A stretch of 64,000 nucleotides of DNA from Micropterus salmoides (Eukaryota; Chordata; Actinopteri; Centrarchiformes; Centrarchidae). Of this stretch, positions 36,311 through 47,510 are shown one piece after another. A program made the position numbers and the translations under genes. The DNA lies in the NCBI RefSeq assembly GCF_014851395.1, contig NW_024040817.1, positions 16,870,610 to 16,934,609 on the forward strand, given 5' to 3'. Numbering within the stretch: position 1 is the first letter of the stretch; every line of letters starts with the position of its first letter. The notes below the pieces were generated by a model. That model did not search any database and had not been told where the DNA came from. It worked only from the letters and a program-made list of their open reading frames with translations.

Positions 36311-37849
36311 TCACCCCCCTTCCCCCTCTCTCTCGTTCATTCTCTTCACCCTCCCCATCACTAAAGTTGTCCTGTTTGAGTGGGATGAAGGAGGAAGGGA
36401 ACAGACATACGAGTGGCAGGATGGTTGTCAGGGACGACATGAGTGTCATTCTTTTTGATTAATGGAGCATTGTGACCCCGCCCCTAACCCTCCTTCTTTC
36501 CCAGCATGCCCACTCTCACCTCTGCATTCCCCCACCCCCCTATAACAGGTAAAAATAGAAGTGGGCCAAGTTATGCTCTCCAGTTAACTAGACATCATCT
36601 GAGTATAGATGTGAGGAAAGAATGGAATGATGAAAAGGAAGAAAGAAATGTGGAACAAATGAAGCAGACAAATTGGAAGAAAGGAATAGAAAGAAAGATG
36701 GAAAGAAGATAAGCAAAAGGTGAAGAAAGAGCAAGCGAAAGAAAAGAGAGGATATATTATTGAAAGGGAAAAGTAAAAAGACGAAGCAGAAAGACAGATT
36801 TTTCGAGAATGTCACCTACCTAACCTTGTCACCATGTTAAGTCAGCTGTGATTAATTAGTTGAGTGAGACTGAGCAATTAGGTCAGGAGTTTGGGTGTGT
36901 ATGGGTACAAATGTATGTTTGCGTGTGTCTGTGTGTGTTCATGCAAAATAATTTTTTTTTTATCAAGATCCATTTCATTAACAAAAAACAGCATATACAA
37001 CATATGAAACAAATATGTTTAAATGTTTTGCTTCCCATCCTTACAAGAACAATATCAATTCTGCCAGACAAGAATATTTTCAGAATTTGAAATTAAAAAA
37101 TAGGTGAGGCACTGGGTAAAACATGAAAAAGGGACACTAAATGAAGACAGAATATCAACAAAAATTAAACAGATAAATAAAGATGAATGGTACGTTACGA
37201 GTCCAGTTTTTCTATTTACAAAAAGGTACAAAATGGCAGAATAGCATTTCAGGAACAAGCCCTTAATGGAATACTGAATCTTTTCTAATTAAATGTAACT
37301 CATGACCCCCTTGACCCAATGTCTGTATGCTGGTGGCAGTGGCTCCTTCCACTTAAAACAGAATCATCATTCTCCTAGTAGTGAACATCATATTGGCCTG
37401 AGACTCACACATGTGAAACAACCCACGGGGCAACTGCAAACGAGGTAAAATGATTGGTGATTGTTCCAATCATTTTGTTAAAAGTGTTAAAGATGGATTT
37501 CCAAACATTGTGTAGCTGGTGTCTGTCTGCATTGGTCACATGTAGGTCCCATATGAGTCTGCTCTAATCTTACACAAGGAAGCCGATGTACATGTCAAAT
37601 CTAAATTTACAACATAATGCAAATTTATAAAACTGGCATATATTCACAGTTTGTGCTTGGTTTGCAATATAGAAAACCAAGAGGGGTGAAGAGAAGTGTT
37701 TTTTTAAAAAGGGCCCTGTGGTGTATTATCGCAGAAATGTGGCTCTAGATTCCTTTTGAAAGAGTTTGAGGATAAGAAACCCTTAGACAAATCCTTGAAC
37801 CAGTAAAGGCTTACAAAAGATCATATTTAACAATGATGGCTATATATTT
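36311..37849. other. Intergenic with purine-rich tract
   Basis: An A/G-rich stretch spans about 36612-36790 (AGAAAG, GGAAAGAAGAT and similar). The rest is AT-rich unique DNA with no gene. Confidence 0.5.
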
Positions 37850-38290
37850 TCCTCTTTGCAATTAAAGAGTCCCTCTGTGTAATTTAATGCTTCTTTTCAA
37901 GTGTCGGGTCCCCTGAGACTTGGCCTGTAGCTATGCCATCGCTCTTGGTGATTATCATTAATGAATGTCGGCGAGGACCATCCCTCAATGTGACTAGGGA
38001 GGAAACACAAGCCCTAATTAAAGGTTCCTATTCATAAATATATGCCTCGAACTGCACGGATCAACATGCGCTGTGCACACAAGTCATTTTAATGTCAGAA
38101 AAGCACCTTTTTAAGAGCGTTTTCTCCCTTAATGTACAGCACACCAGCAGCAATGACAGATTTTTCCTGCCAAAGCCCGCAGCAAGGGATCTGTGCAATT
38201 TGAGATTCGCAGATTTAAATTTAGGAATAAAGCTGAAGATTAGAAACCACTAATTTGACAAGAGGGCTGATAAGAAAACAGCTCGACTGC
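37850..38290. promoter_or_regulatory. Candidate conserved noncoding element (strongest upstream block)
   Basis: About 440 bp of repeat-free sequence packed with AT-core sites in a GC-mixed context: TGTAATTTAATGC (37877), GGTGATTATCATTAATGAATG (about 37948), CAAGCCCTAATTAAAGG, AAGTCATTTTAATGTC, CCACTAATTTGACAAG. There is no open frame of note. The texture matches deeply conserved enhancers around developmental transcription factors, about 6.5-7 kb upstream of the tshz start. Inference; alignment would decide. Confidence 0.45.
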
Positions 38291-39059
38291 TAACTGTAGT
38301 CTTACTGTGTAACTAAACATTGTGATACAGTTTTTGCATGTAATCCTCAAGAGACTGTTGTGTGTTTTATCGTGAAAAGGTTATAGGAAGCTCCTTGAGT
38401 TGAGAAGCCATATGGTGCATGGAAACGTAGTCCTCCATCTGAGAGATGGAAATATTTACAAAATGAAAATGTTACAGGATGTCACAAAGGCAGAAAATAA
38501 TCCTCATTGCTTGTGTTCTCTCATAAAAAGTAATTTTAATAATTTTAATTGCTCCAAATGTAGACTGACAACGGCTCTCATACACGCTAGTGGTTGCACT
38601 GTCACATCAGTTTCCCAGACAAAGCTATTGGTAATTGTTATGTGAAGAAGATCATGTTAACATTGAGGATAATATTGAGTCTGTCTGAATGTTTTTTTTT
38701 TTGTTGTTAGTTTTTTGTTTTTTTACTAAGGCTCAAAGAGTCTTGACGGAAAAAAGAAGCTCGGTGAGACAAACATTTGGCTCCTTCTCTCTCCTCCTTA
38801 ATGGCTGGAAAATGCTAATTGGAGTGCACGTGTCAAAGAAAACAAAAGGCAAGGGTGGAGGAGAGGGAAGGAGTGTGCATGTCAGAGAGGCTGGTATTTT
38901 GAAACGTGAAATATGCCACTTTATTTAGCCGAGTTGGATTTTTTAGCAAGGTTGTTCCAAGATGCAGGAAATCTCAGATAAAGCTTTGCCTGTGGTGGCA
39001 TGTAATGTAGCTCATGTTTAAAAGGAAAAAAAATCCTGAAGAAATGCTTTCGGATACTG
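38291..39059. other. Intergenic, nothing specific
   Basis: Unique DNA with a T run at 38691-38701. No gene. Confidence 0.45.
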
Positions 39060-39300
39060 CTGGTGTATATTCTGCTGAACAATTATTTCACAGTTCATGT
39101 AAACAAGCTGAAGTTGCTTCCTCTCCTCTTTCGTGTTGGTATGAAATACCACCTTGAATCCCCTGCGAGACTTGAATCCTTTAATAAACTTGCATCTGTC
39201 ACCACTGCGCAGCGTTTCATCACATTCTTCGTCCAAACTGACAGAATCAAAAAAGCTCAGGTGGGGATTACAAACCTTTAATTGCATTGTCAAAACTACA
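39060..39300. promoter_or_regulatory. Candidate conserved noncoding element
   Basis: Unique block with AACAATTATTTCACAG and CATGTAAACAAGC (a TGTTTAC-type forkhead core in reverse). Both strands are open for 72-91 codons, but neither frame has a recognisable domain, splice sites or codon periodicity that I can see. Confidence 0.3.
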
Positions 39301-39929
39301 GCAACACATTAATTTTTTTAAGTCTACACATTAAACAAGTCGCGGAAAAGTAAATCTCTATAAAATATCAACCCCCACCACCTCCTCCATACTCATACTT
39401 GGCATTTTAATTATGCAGACTTATCTGATAGATGTGGAGATATAGCTCATGTCAAAGTTAGAGCCTCTTCTTTATTAATTTTTATTATATATTCTTATAT
39501 TCAGCCTGTCAATGAGTGTCTGGAATCTGATAGGACCCATCATTGATTGAAGATTACTCAAGATTATGAAGAGAGGCATTATCATAAGCTGTAAGCCTTC
39601 ATCATTCCAAATGTTAACTTGTTTGAATGACACAAAGGGAAAAGATTACGCTCTATTTCAGTCCACAAGGGATAAGTTTTGAAGTCCGGCGCTGTGGCAG
39701 ATCTCGACAAAATAGCTGTAAAATAGCTCAGGTGGTTAGCCACTGGCCAAAATCTCCAACACAGCATTCATTATTTATGAATAATAAGAGGTCGGAACTA
39801 AGATCTTGGTTATGCCGCTGTGATTTTGGTCAGTATACTTTGCCATAAAAGCATGGTAATACAGAATATATCCTTAAAAGAAACAGAAATGCCTCAATTG
39901 TACCAAATTAATGCATTATAATTATATAG
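39301..39929. other. Unique sequence, possible short conserved piece
   Basis: TTTTAATTATGCAGACTTATCTGATAGATGTGG (about 39405-39440) has an ATTA/octamer-like core next to a GATA-type core and could be regulatory. The rest is unremarkable. Confidence 0.35.
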
Positions 39930-40050
39930 TAATCAGAATCAGAAGGAGCTATATTGCCAAGTAGTGTTTTACACATACGAGGAATTTGCTGTGGTGATAA
40001 GGTGCTACACGTAGACAATCATACAGTCGACATAAATAAATAATCTGTAT
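39930..40050. repeat. Teleost 'aatcagaatcagaa' repeat fragment
   Basis: AATCAGAATCAGAAGGAGCTATATTGCCAAGTAGTGTTTTACACATACGAGGAATTTGC followed by ATAAATAAATAA. This is a recognisable short teleost interspersed repeat. Confidence 0.7.
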
Positions 40051-42119
40051 ACTTTGTCATACTTCTCTTTACTGTTTTCTTTTAGCTTGTCTACTGATGT
40101 CAAAAGAAAATGGCAAATGAATTATATCATGCTACAGTGTGTGGCTGCGACACGCGTTTTATATAATTAGCAGTGTAGAATCAGTTCTGTATCAGAAAGG
40201 GGATCATGTGATGCTCTCTGAGGCAGTGATGATAATGATAAAGAGAGAAGAAGGAGAAAGAAACGAGACTAAGGTAACACTAATAGTCGTTCTGGACATT
40301 TTCAAAGCTGCATATTTTTTGTGTTGCATGTTTGACTGGTAACACACCCTGACCTATGTAAGGACTTCAACACACAAACCTCAAGGCATGACTTTGGTTT
40401 TATTTATTTATTTATTTATTTATTTGTTAACTGCTCATTAGATTTTAAGAATTGTTAGATGGCATAAAAGGTCAGAATGAAAATACAGCCTATTAAGAAT
40501 TGTAATGCGGTTCATGTGAAAATGTGTTTTACAACTGATAAACATACATGTTAAGTTTATCAGCTGTTATATGCTATTACTAAATGTAAATTTGTCTGTT
40601 TTTGTTATGATTTGGTCATGTGAGATTGAGAGTATGAACAAGAGCCCTCACCTGATTTGACACCCTGCAGTACGATCCAGTGGATAGTTTAAACAGCTTC
40701 ACTTTAGATGGTCATGTCAGACCTAGAAAGAAAAAAAAAAGAAAGAGACAAAGGAAAGAAGAGAGTAATGTATGTAAATAAACGTGACGACTACATGGAT
40801 GTTCTCACCCGCGCTGAGGGAGTGTCATCATGCAGAAGAGAAGGAAACAGGACGACATGTCATCACACTGTCACTGTGCCACAGTTTGTGGAAGAGCAGC
40901 TTCATATATACAAGTTGGGGGTGGTGGGGAAACAACTGTTTGTGTGTTCGGCTTTTGTCATACATGCACATGGACACAGGCGGCTGCGTCGTGGGTAGTG
41001 TAACTACTGTAGCTAGCAATTTATATCATAATGTCCTGATCAAATGTGGCTGGCAGTTGGAAAAATACATACATATTTGAAGTCACTGTACATTAAACAC
41101 ACCGTATATATATTTACAAAATAAGAGCCCACTTGTTAGGGTTAGGGTCATGCCATCTTAAGAGATGAGGGACAAAGAAGAAAAGAGGAAAGAAAGGCAG
41201 TGAATGAACATAAGCAAGATGCTGCAGAAGAAAGAGAAAGACGTTAAAGAAATGTACTATAAAGACAGAAAATAGTTTCAAACGTTGTTATTTTAAAATG
41301 AAAATGTGAGCGTGCTCTCATTCTTAATAATCCTGTGCAGATATTTCAAAGCAGAGTTGGTTACTACCCCTGCCTTTTGAACCACATGTCCCCCCCTGCT
41401 GGCCCAGGATCAGATCCTGTACAAGCTTCCCTGCCCCCTAAAAACCTACAACCTTTAGACCAATAGAGGATGCTTTCCTCACTAAATGCCCAAAAAATAA
41501 AGGTGACTTCATATAGTCTAGTTTATGTTTTCATGGATTCATTTTATTCTTGATTTTTAGTCACTGACCTTACATTTTCATGAGCACTAAAAGTTGAAAA
41601 AAGTTTAAAAGCTAAAAAGTATGATGTAATTTGGATGAATGATCAGATAAGTATCCCTTGATTTTTTCTTATTTTTACATGGTTAATATTGTTCAGTGAC
41701 ACAAAAAAATACCACAAATAAATTGTGTTATAAAAAATGTTAACTTCACTCAGAAGCTGTGAAGCAGTTTACATCTTCATCCATGGTATAATTACAGCCA
41801 TTTTATGTTTTGGTTTTGTGAATAAGGGTGCTGCAGTAATGATTACCTTTCTAAACACAGTTCTGCACTGTACACAGTCACACTGGATTTACCTCACAGA
41901 AAAGCAAATCCAAGCAGTTTACTTAACATTCAACAACAGTATTAACAATTATTGTAAGGGAGCCAGCATTGGCAGGCGTTAAAGCTTAAACCGTGGTTTG
42001 CATGAGACAAGTAGTCTGCTGTTTATTAAATAACATATAAAACGCAAACATGATCAGACTGGATAATAAATATACATACGTTTTAAATTTGTACAAAGTA
42101 TCTCAAAGATAAGGAACAT
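40051..42119. other. 5' flank, no gene recognised
   Basis: AT-rich unique DNA with a (TTTA)n at 40398-40425 and two TTAGGG units at about 41138-41150. Open frames up to 98 codons have no domain. Confidence 0.5.
40398..40425. repeat. (TTTA)n microsatellite
   Basis: Seven near-perfect TTTA units. Confidence 0.95.
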
Positions 42120-42680
42120 TTTTTGAGAGCTGCAGCAGCTCACCTGTCTGTCCGTCCGTCCGTCCGCAGACTTTGGGATGGAAACATTAATGACGTAAGT
42201 CTGCTCCATCAATCAGCGCGCAGGCCGCTTTGACAGACAGGGATAGACAGATGTTTTAGGGCGGTACTTGGTATTTATTTTACTACATAATAGGCGACCT
42301 CGGGCACCTTCTCTACGCACATTATCGGTTGTTGCAGACAGGCAGTGGCTCAAAAATACCGAGCGAAAAAACTAGATGGCAGACATCTTCTGAGGAGCTG
42401 AGCGTGACGAGGAGGAGACAGCGGGGTTTTTTTTTTTATTACCTGTTCACTGTGGAAACGTGAGGTGAGGGGTAAATTCAGAAACTCACCAGAATCCGTT
42501 AAACCAGGACTGACTGGACGGTTTGCAGAAAGTTTGTAATCCAGTTCCTTGTAAATGATCCGGTCGTAGCCAGAGCTGGAGCCGGTGTAGAGCTGGGTGG
42601 ATATTGTCCTAAAGTCCTGGCTGGCCGCAGAAGGAAGAAGAGCGCAGTCTGAAGTGAGCCAGTTCTCATGTCATCCAAGT
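42120..42680. promoter_or_regulatory. GC-richer upstream block with minus-strand donor motifs
   Basis: The block is richer in G+C and CpG than the flanks and starts about 2.2 kb upstream of the tshz start codon. It contains (GTCC)n at 42149-42166. On the minus strand, two sequences fit splice donors well: CTG|GTGAGT with the exon ending at 42490, and CAG|GTGAGC with the exon ending at 42144. A minus-strand frame is open from 42670 to 42490 (60 codons plus one base), but has no start codon. This could be a divergent noncoding transcript, a distal promoter, or chance. Confidence 0.35.
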
Positions 42681-43529
42681 TCTGTTGTGATTATCACCGC
42701 ACACTCTATCACCAAGTAGTAAAAACAAACTTCAGACCTTTTCCCCCCACTCTCTCCTTCACTATCCTCTCCTGAAGATGCTGCAGTAAACGGGTGTATT
42801 ATGCGGTCTCACTTCAGAAAACATTAGCCTAGTTGTGTGCCCTTTATAAACACTTTATGTTGGATAATAGTTAGGACGGAGTGTATGCTATTAATGGAGC
42901 CTCTTGTGGATTCAGAGCCCCTCCCCTTCACCAGAAGCCTCACTAAAAAGGTGTAACGAATCGATCCGCAGCCTCCTTTGTCCCAGTAAAGAGGTCACAG
43001 AAAATACCCACATTTTTAGCAAACTTTGAAACAGAGCAAAGAGCTGATCTGCCCTGCACACTTAAGACTGTTTGAACAAGTGAAACTCCTTATTTTTCTT
43101 AAATGTTGCGCAGGAGTGAGAACACAATCAGCAGGGAGTTTAAAAAAAAGCCAGATTTATTCAAGAAAAAAAACTTATTAACTTTATGTAATTTTAAGCC
43201 CCACTGTTTATATGAATCATTAGTGATTGATGTTTCAGGGTATAATCCCAATAATCAGTCAAGCCTGATTTTGCTGTGCTTGTACTAAGATTATCCTCCT
43301 GGCATAAGGATCAACAAAGTCTATTTTTACAATTTTATATGGAGATCTCTCTTTTTTATGCATTTCTTTCTATATTTTGTTTGCAAATTAAATGGAAGGA
43401 TTAGATCGTTTTATTGCCGATGAAAAATATGATTGCAATCCTCACCTAATAGGCTACGACACTTTTACTGACTTGACTGTGAAATTGTGCTGCAGCAACT
43501 ATTAAACCCAATCTCATTTAGATTTTTAA
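42681..43529. other. Proximal 5' flank, nothing specific
   Basis: Unique DNA between the GC-rich block and the CpG-rich promoter. Contains GTAACGAATCGATCCGCAGCC near 42953. No gene recognised. Confidence 0.4.
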
Positions 43530-43635
43530 AAATCTCCCTCACATACGCGTAGGCGGCGCGTGAACTTTTTGAGGCACCTCTCATTCTGCTGTTATAGTGC
43601 AAGTTTACAAATCGGCCACTCGTACACGCGAATCT

Positions 43636-43637
<2 letters not shown>

Positions 43638-43697
<60 letters not shown>
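43638..43697. repeat. (TG)30 microsatellite in the promoter region
   Basis: Thirty uninterrupted TG units about 1.2 kb upstream of the tshz start codon. The 162-codon minus-strand frame (43465-43953) that reads through it is a repeat artefact. Confidence 0.98.
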
Positions 43698-43699
<2 letters not shown>

Positions 43700-44268
43700 G
43701 GGACGGAAAGGCGTTGAAATGAAAGCCATCCCAGTGAACAATTAGAGCAGCAGATTGACAGGTGGGCTTTGACTGTCAGGGTGACGCTTGTGGAGGGGTG
43801 GAGTAAAGGAGAGGCCGGAAAGGCAGCTGGATGTGTCTGTCTATCAGTGGGAGCTGTCTGAACGCACCGCGCATCACCAATGTGCGCACATTTCACTGCG
43901 GAGAATATCCGGGGACGCTCGTTGCGCTCTTTAGAATAAATGATAATAAACAAAAAGCAGGGAGCACTAACCCACGATCTGTGGCTCAGAGGGCGGACCG
44001 GCTCGTTGTGTTTTGTGATGAGTTTCTGACAAATTCGTCAAGTGCCCATGTTGCCAATCGGACGGACAGCGTGTATGTGAGTATTTCATTATCCAGTGGG
44101 TGTTTTCAGAGAGACGGGGTGTGAGCGAGTTGCTGCGGGGTTTTCTCCGTGCGCATACTTGACTGATTGACACACACCCAGCCCGGCTAACGTGTCACTC
44201 TTTCCTCTCTTTCTCCCGATTTCCTCCCAAAGACCGTAGCGGAGGTTGGAGACGCGGAGCTTGCACCT

Positions 44269-44292
44269 GGACGGACGGACGGACGGACGGAG
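44269..44292. repeat. (GGAC)6 tetranucleotide repeat
   Basis: Six GGAC/ACGG units in the CpG-rich leader region, followed by GGAGGGAGAGAGA. It is complementary to the (GTCC)n at 42149-42166. Confidence 0.95.
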
Positions 44293-44396
44293 GGAGAGAG
44301 ACACTACAGCGCAGTTTGGACTCATCTCCAGCGCCGAGCGAGTTAAAACATAAGACGAGGAGCTCCATTTTCTTTACTTTTCCTGTGAATAGAGGT

Positions 44397-44851
44397 ATGA
44401 AATAGTCCAGAGAGGGGGTGTAAACCTATTTTGATGGAAACGCGGAGAGGGGTTCCGGCAGCTGTCCATATCCCTACTCGATAGACTGATATCCGCACGG
44501 AGCTTTCCGCCAGTTTTTCACCCACCCAGACTGCGATGAGTTTCTCTGATCGGCAGAAGTTCACGGACGAGCCCCCTTTTGCGTTAAATTATTTGTAATC
44601 TACATTTTTCTCGCCGGACATACCGATTATAAAATGATCAGAGACGCATAGAGATTAAAACCCCACTTGCATCGATTTAAAAAAAGACTTCCTGACCCTG
44701 CGAGGGATCTACAGTGTAATTCTGTCACCCAGCTGAAGAACTGAGGAAACGCTGCTGGCTTTGATTTCCTCCCGTTGCACCGGTTTCCTCTCCAGCTTGT
44801 CCGCTATTTTGATCTCTGCATGAAAAGTCAAGCGGAAAGTCTTGCAGCAGC
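44397..44851 (+). other. Probable 5' UTR of tshz with five upstream ATGs
   Basis: This is the sequence immediately upstream of the start codon, presumed transcribed leader. It carries upstream ORFs at 44397-44405 (2 codons plus stop), 44434-44484 (16 codons plus stop), 44536-44598 (20 codons plus stop) and 44634-44651 (5 codons plus stop), plus an ATG at 44820 whose frame overlaps the main start codon. An in-frame TGA at 44810-44812 lies 14 codons before the main ATG, so no longer N terminus is possible from this exon. The 5' extent is not known; if a start site or acceptor lies inside, fewer upstream ORFs are transcribed. Confidence 0.5.
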
Positions 44852-44891
44852 ATGCCGAGGAGAAAGCAGCAAGCACCGCGGCGGTCAGCAG
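44852..44891 (+). CDS. tshz: Teashirt zinc-finger transcription factor, first coding exon (partial gene)
   Basis: The product family comprises nuclear C2H2 zinc-finger/homeodomain proteins that mainly repress transcription during development. The exon encodes only MPRRKQQAPRRSA plus the first base (G) of codon 14, then meets a consensus donor CAG|GTAAGC at 44891/44892, giving a phase-1 intron. The basic N-terminal peptide is a signature of vertebrate teashirt proteins, which characteristically have a tiny first coding exon and nearly all the rest of the protein in one large exon. The start is supported by A at -3, an in-frame TGA at 44810 and family identity. Ser12 matches tshz1 as I remember it (tshz3 and tshz2 have Ala), so tshz1 is favoured but not proven. 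Exon 2 is not in the window; the next 19 kb contain no large zinc-finger frame. A longer open frame in another phase overlaps this exon but is spurious. Confidence 0.87.
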
Positions 44892-47510
44892 GTAAGCCCC
44901 GGCTCTTTAAACAAACAACCCCCCCCCACCCCCCCATCAGAAACGCACACACTCTTTAGACTATTCTCCGCACAGTCACGACAAACAGCCAGGATTCAGA
45001 CTCGGTGCACAGACAAGTTTACAGAGCAGCACACAGGCCTGGCGCAGGACACAATACAAGGACAACAGGACCTCTTACAGACAGCAGACTTCTCTCACTC
45101 CCCTCGAGTCACTATGTGCATTCAGTGTGGAGCAAAGCTAATGTCAGGTTAATTCTGCCTTTATGCACGCTTTTACATCTCAACAGCCCATAATAAGTTT
45201 ATTTCTGCTAATCTAAGGCATGTTGGGCTGGCAACAGTAGGCTGTGTTTCGTTTACGCAGCCATGCTTCGGTGCCAAATCTGTCTCAGCTGCACTTCAGT
45301 TTCAACGCTTTAAAAGCAGATCCTCCACTAGGTTGCCAGCACCCAAGTTCTCCAAACAAAGCTCATCTTATCTCATTTTTACAGGCTAGCGTGTTTGATG
45401 TGTTGCTGCCAGTAACAAAAAAAGAAAGCAGAGAGAGAGAAAGAAAAGTGTCATATTTTCGGCTTTTTTCCAGTTCTGGGATTGCCATCCTTGATTTGAT
45501 GCTTGATTGATCGCCTGTCGTGCGACTGCCTTTGATCTATTCATTCCTGATAAACATCAGTAAATCATTTACCATAGAGACACGCATGCGCCGGCAGCTG
45601 GACTCGCTCAAAGGATAACTTTTGCCCCCGCCGAGGAGCAAAGAAAAGACAAATTGAAAGAAAAGTTCTCAAGCGGGATAAATACTTTGCGATTAATACC
45701 CACAGGGGGAGGGAGCGGGGGAGGAGGGGTGCTGGGGCGTAGCGAGATTACAGAGAAGCATCTCATACAGGGAAGAGGGAAGTGTTGTACGTCCTAAAGG
45801 CTGCCCCAAATCCAACACCAAATGTATAGAGGAGTCATATATGAGGAGAGAAAGTTTGTAGAATCACTTTTAGGAGCACAAAATTGCTCTGTAAATCACC
45901 ATAGAAATAATGACACCACATGATAATAAAAATCCAGAACTTGCTAATAACTAACTTCCTGTTAACCTATTAATTAGTAACCTTTTAAATGAAAAATGTA
46001 AAGGATGTAAATTAAAGTACTTATGTGTGTTTCAGTTGAGTGGCATACATGTTAAAAGTTGATGTTTTTGATTAGTTTTTGTCATAGAAAGGACCTCAGC
46101 AAAAGTAAAAAATTACATATTTTCATAGAAATTCAATGCCTCAATTTCCACTTCAGCACTGGACATATTGCCTTTTGACAGTCGTGCCTACATGTTGTCA
46201 TTAAGTTGACCAGACATGAACTGTTCTGAGAGAGAATCGCATGTTTGCCTGAATCCATTTGATGTCCCTGGTAGATGTGTGTGTGTGTGTGTGTGTGTGT
46301 GATTGACATGCATTTTCAAATGATGGGGTGGGGTGGGGGGGGCAGAGGAGTCTTTGAAGTTGGTGCAGTAATGACCAAAGCCGAATAAAACAGCTGTAGA
46401 ATGTTAAGCAGGCGGTGGAAATGTGAGGTTAAGCAGACTTAATCAAGGTTGTGACAGAAAGACTTTGAACTCGGTGGGGCTGTAATTTCTAATTGACGCA
46501 AGGCTTTAGTGATGGATAGAGAGAAATGTGTTTGAAGAGTGAGCCTGCTCAGTGAAAATGAATAGTGTCGGTTTATGCCGCTGCCACAAATAGTGGTGAA
46601 ATCCACAAAAGAGGGCACAAAGAAGGTGTTGGTTTTCCTGTTTTCCAGCCTCTTCTGTTCAGTCAGCTAGCTCTGAAGTGGCCCCATTCCGGCTCAGCTT
46701 TTGAATATTGATTTAATTGTCTGTTTTTGTGACAGACACATACATCACAGGCAGTAATGGTCAATCCCAACTTGGCAGGCTTTGTCTCTGCATTATTTCC
46801 AGTGTGTGACATATGGTCAATCAAAAAACTTCTCTACTAATGTGTGTGTGTGTGTGTGTGGGACTGCTTCTTCTATGAAATGGTGTACACACCTATAAAC
46901 GGAGGCTATTTTTACAATGCATTAGCAAATATTTCCACAACCTCGAGTTGTCACTTTGGAGTTGCACTAAAACAAAATGTTGCATACGCTCCTCAGAGAG
47001 AGAGAGAGAGAGACAGGCTTCAATGCCTCTTTGTATGCCATTTCAAATGGGCTCTGTTTCATCAGTCACAGTGATGATTTTAGACCCTGTAATGGCGCTG
47101 TACCCTATCTAGTTTATGGCCAGTGACAATACATCAGTGTTCTTTCATTTGGAACCGCATTACTGCATCTGTTAGTTTTGGCAGTTGAGTTCAGTGCAGT
47201 GCAATTTGAGCAGCACAGACTTGCTGCAGTCATTTGTCGTCATTTTTAGGGAGTTTTTTTTGTCTTTTCTCACTGAAGTGCAGTTGTGTAGAGGCATTTC
47301 TCAAAGGACCTCAAGTAATTAATGAAAGGCAAACAATGCAGTAATATAAATTAATTATTATGAGAATGGAAATGTAGGAGGGGACTGGTACTCTGAACTT
47401 GTTTTGTTTCTCTCTTTTGGTTTTTGAATTTTATGTTTAACTAGACAACAGCAAAGTGCAACGCTAATGTTATTGTGCTAGTGTTGCTTTTGATTATGTG
47501 CAGTCAAGGT
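44892..47510 (+). other. tshz intron 1, 5' part
   Basis: Begins GTAAGCCCC. Intron 1 runs from 44892 to beyond the window end. The first 900 bp stay GC-richer, with GCATGCGCCGGCAGC at about 45587 and a GGGGGAGGGAGCGGGGGAGG run at 45707-45730. Microsatellites: (TG)n at 46276-46301 and 46842-46860, (GA)n at 46997-47013. No exon recognised. Confidence 0.75.

Larger units (their letters stand above)
43530..44396 (+). promoter_or_regulatory. CpG-rich promoter / distal leader of the tshz gene
   Basis: CpG density rises sharply here, for example GGCGGCGCGTG at 43552, AACGCACCGCGCATC at 43861, GGGGACGCTCGTTGCGC at 43911 and GAGACGCGGAGC near 44249, against an AT-rich CpG-poor background. It lies directly upstream of the first coding exon, as expected for a developmental-gene CpG promoter. 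The start site cannot be fixed from sequence, and no convincing TATA box was found. It also holds a (TG)30 run and a (GGAC)6 run. A donor-like ATGTGAGT at 44075-44082 and pyrimidine-rich AG sites near 44231 and 44795 leave room for an upstream noncoding exon. Confidence 0.55.

Noticed and set aside
41138..41150. Interstitial telomere repeat
   Set aside because: Only two TTAGGG units are present; this is expected by chance in AT-rich DNA.
43465..43953. 162-codon minus-strand frame
   Set aside because: It reads through the (TG)30 microsatellite as a Thr-His run and covers the promoter region.
44775..45152. 125-codon open frame overlapping the tshz exon
   Set aside because: It runs in a different phase, begins at a non-ATG codon (first ATG at 44820), reads straight through the consensus donor at 44892 and has no domain. 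The real coding sequence here is the 13-codon tshz frame.
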